Below are positions 1-4,915 of a stretch of 6,024 nt of DNA, piece after piece. A model generated the notes under the pieces. It saw only the letters and a list, made by a program, of their open reading frames with translations, did no database searches and was not told the DNA's origin. The position numbers were made by a program, and so were the translations under genes. Positions within the stretch are counted from its first letter, which is position 1, and every line of letters starts with the position of its first letter. The stretch is from Anaerolineae bacterium (lineage in GTDB: Bacteria > Chloroflexota > Anaerolineae > Promineifilales > Promineifilaceae): assembly GCA_014879345.1 (NCBI GenBank), contig JACSSI010000336.1, positions 1 through 6,024 on the forward strand, in the 5' to 3' direction.

Positions 1-2100
1 GTAAAGATCCAATTCGTCTATCTCGGCGCGGGAGAGGTCAAGCAAATCATTGACAACCCGCAGTTGGTGTTCGGCGCTGCTGTGAATATGTTCAAGATCG
101 TTCAATAGCGCTTGAGGCGGGGTAATGCCATACGGATTGAGCGCTCCCAGTGCGTCGCGGGAATAACCCAAAATGATATTCAACGGGGTGCGCAGTTCAT
201 GACTGACGTTGGCAAGCAGACGTGTCTTGATCCGATCTGCTTTTTCTGCCGCCTGCCGGGCTTGTTGTGCTTCTTTAAGCAACAAGGCGCCTTTGAGCGC
301 ACTGCTAGTCTGGGCACGCAGGAGTTCATAGATCGCTCCATCATCCGGCCCCGCCTCAAAGACGGCAAAGCCTATCTGTTCATTTTGGAAATAGAGCGCC
401 TGAACCATCAGATTGTATGGCTCTTGTTGAGGCAAGATTTCGGGCGGTACTAGTTGCCGAGAAAGGAAACGCCGCCCACCGGCTTCTAGCTCAACCCGTT
501 GCGAACCTGCTTGCGCTCTCTTGTCGTAGGCCAGTACCAACCGCGACCACTCGGGAACTGGCTGGGGGTAGTGATAGGGTTGTGGATTCTCGTATAAAGA
601 TAGATACCCCCGCGAAATGCCCAAACGAGGCAACTCCCGAGCTAAAATATCCGCCAAGTCGTTTACGTCAAAATTGGTGGCCACGGCCGTGCCGATCTCG
701 CTCAGAATGCGCCTTCGTCGTTCAGTCTGCATGTGTCGATACGCCTGCACCCGGCGCTCAACCTCGCCAATCATCACCTGAGCTTGCAGCCACAAATCCT
801 CGGCTCGATCTCGAGACGACTTCTCGGCATCGTCAATACTCAGATATGGCAGGAGTTGTCGGCGCAGGGCAGACAGCACTTGCAGCCACACTCCTAAGTC
901 GCCGTCAGCCGCCATTACCTGGCGCAGGATTTCATCCAGCGTTGACAGAAAGTGGGAAGGCCCTTCCTCGGTTTCGGTGGTTGTAAGCGTCGTGACAAAA
1001 CTATCCAATAGTCGTTCAGCCCACTCGGGAGTTAAGCCAGCTACAGAATTCTCCGCTGCCCGAACCATCTCGGCCACGATTCTTTCCCGCTGCCCTTCGA
1101 GGCTGACTTCCAATGGCTCCGTTGTTCTTGCACTGGCTACCGGCCCAGAGACCACTTGAATTACTTTGGGATCCAGACAACCACATGATTGGCGCACGAT
1201 CAACCGGTCGGAAGGCACGTTTACTACCTGATCGAGACCTTTTTGGCCGTCTAGTTTAGCTAACAGGGTCTCAGCCGCCCGCCGACCCATCTCATATATC
1301 GGGATCGGCACGGTGGTCAGCGGCGGGGTCAGGCAATGGCTCCCTTCCTCATCGTCAAAGCTAACCAAAGCGATATCGTCAGGTACGCGGATGCCCCGCA
1401 GTTGCAATTCCGGCAACAAATTGTGGGCAAAGCGGTCATCATTGGTCACTAAAGCATCAAACTCTGCTTTTTGTTCGTCGAGCAGTCGGCGTAATGCCAC
1501 CTGGCCCCAATTGGGCTGCTCCACTTCCGCTGCGTCGTCAGGTACCGCAACTCGCAACGGGTCAAGCGGCAGGTCATACTCGGCCAGCACATCTGCATAG
1601 GCCTGATACCGTTCATCATGAGGCCGATAGTTGGGTAGTCCTTTAATGAAAGCAATGCGGCGCCGGCCGTGAACCTCAATGAGGTGTACAATCGCTTTGC
1701 GCATACCTTCGTAACCACTACTCTGAACGTAGGGGATGCCTTCCATTGACTGCCGGCCTAAGCTGACGATTGGCAGGGGGCGATAGCGCTCATAAAATTG
1801 CCGGGTCTCGTCAGGGTCAAGCAAATTGCACATAAGGTTCTGAATAACTAGTCCATCCAACTGCTCGGCGTTTATCAGGTCGTAGAGGATGTTGGCCTGG
1901 GCATTAAAACCTTTGGTATCGCGCACGTACTGCCCTACAAAACTGATGGCATTGATATTGTGTTCTCTGGCCACGTCGGCGACGCCGCGCCACGCGAGGT
2001 GAAAGAATTGAAGGCCAGACGCGTTTAGGAAGCCGATTGTAGGGCAACCATTGGGCGATCTGGGGCGCTTCTTGTTATCAGGTTTTGGGTGATTGACCAT
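1..2100 (-). CDS. Soluble hybrid sensor histidine kinase: LacI-type sugar-binding domain + GAF-like + HisKA (3' end cut by window)
   Basis: The frame is open for all 700 codons from ATG 2098-2100 to base 1, with no stop. Residues ~20-308 resemble a LacI/PBP1 ligand-binding domain: 'PTIGFLNASG' strand near the start, 'VSFDDEE' around Asp249, 'LTTVPIP' around 261-267, and a closing 'RQSCGC' (Cys306, Cys308) often seen in LacI-type sensors fused to signalling modules. A charged helical linker (~310-465) leads to a GAF-like domain (~465-605, starting near 'LSEIGTAVATNFD'). A helix then leads to HisKA with the H-box 'SHELRTPLN', phosphoacceptor His634. The HATPase domain, and any receiver domain, would lie beyond base 1. 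I see no transmembrane segment or signal peptide, so it should be cytoplasmic. No helix-turn-helix precedes the sensor: the same frame reaches a stop (TAG) at 2164-2166. It therefore probably senses a sugar and phosphorylates a response regulator rather than binding DNA itself. The start is supported by GGAG 8 bases upstream. Domain calls are from motif recognition only; the ligand is unknown. Confidence 0.9.
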   Translation of the reverse strand, partial: MVNHPKPDNKKRPRSPNGCPTIGFLNASGLQFFHLAWRGVADVAREHNINAISFVGQYVRDTKGFNAQANILYDLINAEQLDGLVIQNLMCNLLDPDETRQFYERYRPLPIVSLGRQSMEGIPYVQSSGYEGMRKAIVHLIEVHGRRRIAFIKGLPNYRPHDERYQAYADVLAEYDLPLDPLRVAVPDDAAEVEQPNWGQVALRRLLDEQKAEFDALVTNDDRFAHNLLPELQLRGIRVPDDIALVSFDDEEGSHCLTPPLTTVPIPIYEMGRRAAETLLAKLDGQKGLDQVVNVPSDRLIVRQSCGCLDPKVIQVVSGPVASARTTEPLEVSLEGQRERIVAEMVRAAENSVAGLTPEWAERLLDSFVTTLTTTETEEGPSHFLSTLDEILRQVMAADGDLGVWLQVLSALRRQLLPYLSIDDAEKSSRDRAEDLWLQAQVMIGEVERRVQAYRHMQTERRRRILSEIGTAVATNFDVNDLADILARELPRLGISRGYLSLYENPQPYHYPQPVPEWSRLVLAYDKRAQAGSQRVELEAGGRRFLSRQLVPPEILPQQEPYNLMVQALYFQNEQIGFAVFEAGPDDGAIYELLRAQTSSALKGALLLKEAQQARQAAEKADRIKTRLLANVSHELRTPLNIILGYSRDALGALNPYGITPPQALLNDLEHIHSSAEHQLRVVNDLLDLSRAEIDELDLY

Positions 2101-2139
2101 TTTCACAACTCCAGATAACACTTTGTTGCAACTGTGAAA
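2101..2139 (-). promoter_or_regulatory. Candidate leader hairpin abutting the sensor kinase start
   Basis: Minus-strand TTTCACAGTT (2139-2130) can pair with AGTTGTGAAA (2110-2101). This gives seven Watson-Crick pairs, two G-U wobbles and one more U-A pair, around a 19-base loop. The stem ends one base-step before the ATG at 2100. Half of the GGAG (2109-2110) is in the stem and half (2111-2112) in the loop. The structure could restrict ribosome access. As DNA, the same repeat (TTTCACA/TGTGAAA, with the palindrome GTTGCAAC at 2125-2132 between the arms) could instead be a protein-binding site. Either role is inference. Confidence 0.3.
2109..2112 (-). promoter_or_regulatory. Ribosome binding site of the sensor kinase gene
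   Basis: On the minus strand this reads GGAG, with 8 bases to the ATG at 2100. It supports that start. It also argues that the LacI-type domain begins without a DNA-binding headpiece, since an in-frame stop lies 64 bases upstream of the start. Confidence 0.65.
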
Positions 2140-2239
2140 TTCTTCGATCTCTGTATGGCTTACCTAGCTTACGTCTGGATCATTTACCATCCGATCTCAA
2201 CTATCCTGGATCGCAGCCCAGTCCGCAAATCACTCACTC

Positions 2240-2274
2240 TTGGATTTCTTGAGTAACATCAGCGCGAAATCCAA
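2240..2274 (-). repeat. 9-bp inverted repeat across the GH127 stop codon (weak terminator or processing-site candidate)
   Basis: TTGGATTTC (2240-2248) is the exact reverse complement of GAAATCCAA (2266-2274), with 17 bases between. The GH127 stop (2259-2261) lies in the loop. The stem is AT-rich and no T-run follows on the minus strand, so it is not a canonical Rho-independent terminator. It may slow or stabilise mRNA ends, or be chance. Confidence 0.3.
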
Positions 2275-4256
2275 ACTGTCATCTCTCCCTCGGTGCGATT
2301 ACCCCAAGCATAATAGGGTACCAGACGGATATCGATCTTCTCCGGTTCAGGAGTCTGAAGGCTGCGGTAAAGCTGGCGCGACCACTCACGCTGCGGAATC
2401 CGCTTTGCTTGCCCCTCAAGAACTGCGACACGTTCCCCCAAAAGTTGTGAATCAATCCGAGGGTGCAACTCGATGTCGGCCGGAATGCGAATGTCCAGAA
2501 CCCCAACTCCTTCGGGCAGGTCGGCCGATTCAAGGCAGTAGACCACCGGCCCTCGCTGAATGGCGACTTGATTCAGTGTTTCCTCGACAAGAGGGTTTGC
2601 TTCCAGGAGTCGCGCCGCCATCGGGAACTCAATTTCGATAGTATCACCGGCCGACCACACTCGGTTTATCTCGCAATATTGACCTGGGATTGTTTCGGAA
2701 ACGGCCGTTTTCCCATTCACCATCACCGCAGCCCCATCAGTCCACCCAGGGATGCGTACCATCAGCGCAAAGGTGGGCGACTCGGTAGCGCGAATGATAA
2801 TTTTTACGTGGCCTGCCCACGGGTAGTCGGTTTCCTGTTCGAGGACGATCTTTGCCCCGTTGGGAAGCTTCGTATCGAGCACACTGGCGCCGTAAAGATT
2901 TACCCACACAGCTCCATCTGAACCACTCTTGCCGTTGGAAACAGAGTACGCATAGCTGTTGACCTCGGCGATCATGCGCACAGCATTGGGTGGACAGCAG
3001 AAGCAGTCGATGTACGGCTCGCGGGTGCGCGACCAACGCAGGTCGGGCTGATCCTTGAGGACGCGCATGGGATTGGTGTAGAAGAACTTTTTACCATCGA
3101 GGCTGATGCCGCTGAGGAGACTGTTGTATAGGACGAGTTCCAGAATATCGGCGAATCGCCCTTCGCCTGTTAACTGGAGCATACGCCAATTCCAGAGGGC
3201 GTTGCCGATATTGGCGCAGGTTTCATTGTGTGAGGTCACGTTGGGCAGTTCATAAGAACGGCCGTAGGCTTGATGCGTGCGCGTGATCGCTGCCTGATCC
3301 TCTGAACCGTAGGGTGAAGCGCCATCGAACAAAGCGCCACAGGCTCCCGTGATATACATTTTCTGGCTGGTCACGCTGTCCCATAGAGCGAAAAGCGTCT
3401 CTAGCAAGCTCTTGTCACCTGTCTCGGCGACGACATCTGCCACGCCCGCGTAAAGGTAGTTGGCGCGCACAGCATGTCCTACCGCCTCGGTCTGCTCGCG
3501 CAGCGGAACCCGATCCTGGTTATCGTCGCCACCCTCTTTGAAGAGGTCTCGGATTTCAATCAAGCTCTGTGCCAGTTCCAGATAACGTTCGTCGGCCGTC
3601 GTCCGGTACATCTCGACCACCCCCATATAATGGGAAGGGCAGATGGCGTTGCGTGCCAGTTCTGCGGTCGCCGTCTTGAAATAGCCATAGAGATAATCTG
3701 TGGCCTTGCGGGCAATGTCGAGCAGATTCGTCTTGCCGGTGGCTCGGAAATGCACACAGGCGGTTGTCATCAAATGTCCCAGATTGTAAGTCTCAAAATC
3801 CACACGCTCGGTAAATTCGCGGGCTTGCTCAATGCCCTGGCGCTGTTCGATGATCACCGGTGTGTGCAGATAGCCATCTTCGCGCTGCGCTGCGCCGATG
3901 ACTTCGATGATCTCGTCCATCAAGTTGTCGAGCGCTTCATCTTTGGTCATGCCATAGACGTAGGCGGCCGCCTCAAACCATTTATAGAAGTCCCCATCGT
4001 TCCACTTGGGGCCACGGTGGTGCCCTTCAACCCGTCCGGTGGCGATTAGGAAGTTTTGATAAGCGAAGCTGATCTCGGTGCTGCTCAGTAATTGCCACAT
4101 ATTGGGAACCATGACCTTGGCGCACTGGTCGAACTTGTCTGCCCAAAATCCCTGAGTCCACACCACATCACTCATGTCTACAGTGTGAAGTTTGACATGG
4201 GGGCTGGCAGTTGTGTTCATCAGCCCCCGCCCTGGTTGGATATTTTTTGTCGTCAT
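2259..4256 (-). CDS. GH127 (DUF1680) glycoside hydrolase, beta-L-arabinofuranosidase-like
   Basis: 665 residues, the usual length for the family, with no signal peptide, so probably cytoplasmic and acting on imported oligosaccharides. Characterised GH127 enzymes such as Bifidobacterium HypBA1 are retaining beta-L-arabinofuranosidases using a zinc-bound Cys nucleophile; another member removes aceric acid from rhamnogalacturonan II. The core is an alpha/alpha barrel (~30-430) followed by beta-sandwich sequence. The zinc/nucleophile set is intact: 'NETCANIG' gives Glu345 and Cys347, and 'CFCCPPN' gives Cys420 (expected nucleophile) and Cys421. Other family signatures are 'YNLGHL' (157-162), 'YITGACGALFDG' (301-312), 'YELPN' (335-339) and 'FFYTNP' (391-396). 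By spacing, the acid/base Glu (HypBA1 Glu322, 16 before the zinc Glu) is Gln329 here, within 'THQAYG'. The start used overlaps the racemase stop (ATGA, 4253-4256). Met13 (ATG 4218-4220), behind a G-rich stretch (GGGCGGGGG), is a possible alternative that loses nothing conserved. Family call is firm; exact substrate is not. Confidence 0.95.
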   Translation of the reverse strand: MTTKNIQPGRGLMNTTASPHVKLHTVDMSDVVWTQGFWADKFDQCAKVMVPNMWQLLSSTEISFAYQNFLIATGRVEGHHRGPKWNDGDFYKWFEAAAYVYGMTKDEALDNLMDEIIEVIGAAQREDGYLHTPVIIEQRQGIEQAREFTERVDFETYNLGHLMTTACVHFRATGKTNLLDIARKATDYLYGYFKTATAELARNAICPSHYMGVVEMYRTTADERYLELAQSLIEIRDLFKEGGDDNQDRVPLREQTEAVGHAVRANYLYAGVADVVAETGDKSLLETLFALWDSVTSQKMYITGACGALFDGASPYGSEDQAAITRTHQAYGRSYELPNVTSHNETCANIGNALWNWRMLQLTGEGRFADILELVLYNSLLSGISLDGKKFFYTNPMRVLKDQPDLRWSRTREPYIDCFCCPPNAVRMIAEVNSYAYSVSNGKSGSDGAVWVNLYGASVLDTKLPNGAKIVLEQETDYPWAGHVKIIIRATESPTFALMVRIPGWTDGAAVMVNGKTAVSETIPGQYCEINRVWSAGDTIEIEFPMAARLLEANPLVEETLNQVAIQRGPVVYCLESADLPEGVGVLDIRIPADIELHPRIDSQLLGERVAVLEGQAKRIPQREWSRQLYRSLQTPEPEKIDIRLVPYYAWGNRTEGEMTVWISR

Positions 4257-4915
4257 AAGCGTTCCGCCAGATGTTGTACGGCTAGTTCTGGGCTGGTTAG
4301 AATCGGCACCTTTTTATCTTCATCGGAGAGCTGATCTACTACACGAGCCATGGATGCCTGTGCCAGTAAAATCACATCCACCTGTTGCGACAACGCTTTG
4401 AGGGCGGCAGCGACCGATTCGTCGTGTAATTCAGGGTTTCCGCTCATGAGCGCAGCAAACGCCCCCTCACATAATCTGGATGTCAATTCAATTTCTTTGC
4501 CGGCAATGATTGCCCTTCTGCGCACCAAATCAGTTGTGGGTTCGAGCGTTGTTGATAAGGTGGCCACAACGCCGATTTTGCGGCCCATCTGCACCGCTTT
4601 ATCTGCCATCGGTTGGTCAACTCGAAGCACCGGCACATCAACCAGCGTTGCGGCCGTTTCCACGGCCGGGCCAATCGAAGAACAGGTTACCAAAATATAA
4701 TCCGCGCCTGCTTCTTCCGCTGAAGCCACATAATTGACAACCCTACGGGATGTGTCTGATGTTAATTTACCCCGTTCGATGGTGTTTTTAATCAGGCTGT
4801 CATCAACAATGTTGAAAACCTGAATGTCCTTGCCAGCAAAATATGTATCGGTCAATGCCTGAAATACCGGCACTAATGTTGCCGATGTGTGTATCAATCC
4901 CAATTTTTTTGTCAT
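4253..4915 (-). CDS. Asp/Glu/hydantoin racemase superfamily protein
   Basis: 220 residues, typical for the superfamily, which includes amino-acid and hydantoin racemases, maleate isomerase and arylmalonate decarboxylase. Expected fold: two Rossmann-like halves. The N-terminus 'KKLGLIHTSATLVPVF' is the first strand and loop. 'ILVTCSSIGP' (74-83) carries the first catalytic-type Cys78. 'KIGVVATLSTTLEPT' (113-127) begins the second half. At the usual second-Cys position the sequence is 'VILLAQASMARV' (181-192), with Gln186 instead of Cys. The only other Cys is 149, in 'SRLCEGA', so a two-Cys racemase mechanism is doubtful and an isomerase, decarboxylase or epimerase on a sugar-acid intermediate is at least as likely. 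Start ATG 4913-4915 overlaps the kinase stop by 4 bases and has its own AGGA. It is coupled to the GH127 gene downstream by a second ATGA. Superfamily confident, reaction unknown. Confidence 0.88.
   Translation of the reverse strand: MTKKLGLIHTSATLVPVFQALTDTYFAGKDIQVFNIVDDSLIKNTIERGKLTSDTSRRVVNYVASAEEAGADYILVTCSSIGPAVETAATLVDVPVLRVDQPMADKAVQMGRKIGVVATLSTTLEPTTDLVRRRAIIAGKEIELTSRLCEGAFAALMSGNPELHDESVAAALKALSQQVDVILLAQASMARVVDQLSDEDKKVPILTSPELAVQHLAERL

Larger units (their letters stand above)
2101..2258. other. Only intergenic gap: 158 bases between GH127 stop and sensor kinase start
   Basis: No reading frame of note on either strand. It holds the leader hairpin and ribosome site next to 2100 and half of the inverted repeat at its other end. 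The best minus-strand promoter I could find is weak: TTGCGG (2228-2223), a 17-base spacer, then GATAGT (2205-2200), matching the sigma-70 consensus at 3 and 4 of 6 positions. The gap is long enough for a separate promoter, but read-through from the upstream operon is equally possible. Confidence 0.5.

Noticed and set aside
417..986. Plus-strand open frame of 189 codons, and the neighbouring plus-strand frames at 112-453, 977-1159 and 1313-1600
   Set aside because: They lie opposite the continuous minus-strand sensor kinase frame, whose domains and motifs are recognisable; the plus-strand products show no family motif.
1..2100. Ordinary LacI-family transcriptional repressor
   Set aside because: No helix-turn-helix before the sensor domain, and the frame continues into GAF-like and HisKA domains.
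2200..2228. Firm sigma-70 promoter for the sensor kinase
   Set aside because: TTGCGG/GATAGT with a 17-base spacer matches only 7 of 12 consensus positions, too weak to list as a promoter.
3474..4049. Plus-strand open frame of 191 codons opposite GH127
   Set aside because: It mirrors codon usage of the GH127 gene, which has clear catalytic motifs; its product is unrecognisable.
4651..4668. 7-bp stem, 4-base loop hairpin (CGGCCGT...ACGGCCG) as a terminator
   Set aside because: It is inside the racemase-family coding region, has no T-run, and is explained by two neighbouring CGGCCG copies encoding Pro-Ala and Thr-Ala.
4253..4915. Glutamate racemase (MurI)
   Set aside because: The second catalytic Cys motif is absent, the length is shorter than usual for MurI, and the gene is coupled to a sugar-acid kinase and not to cell-wall genes.
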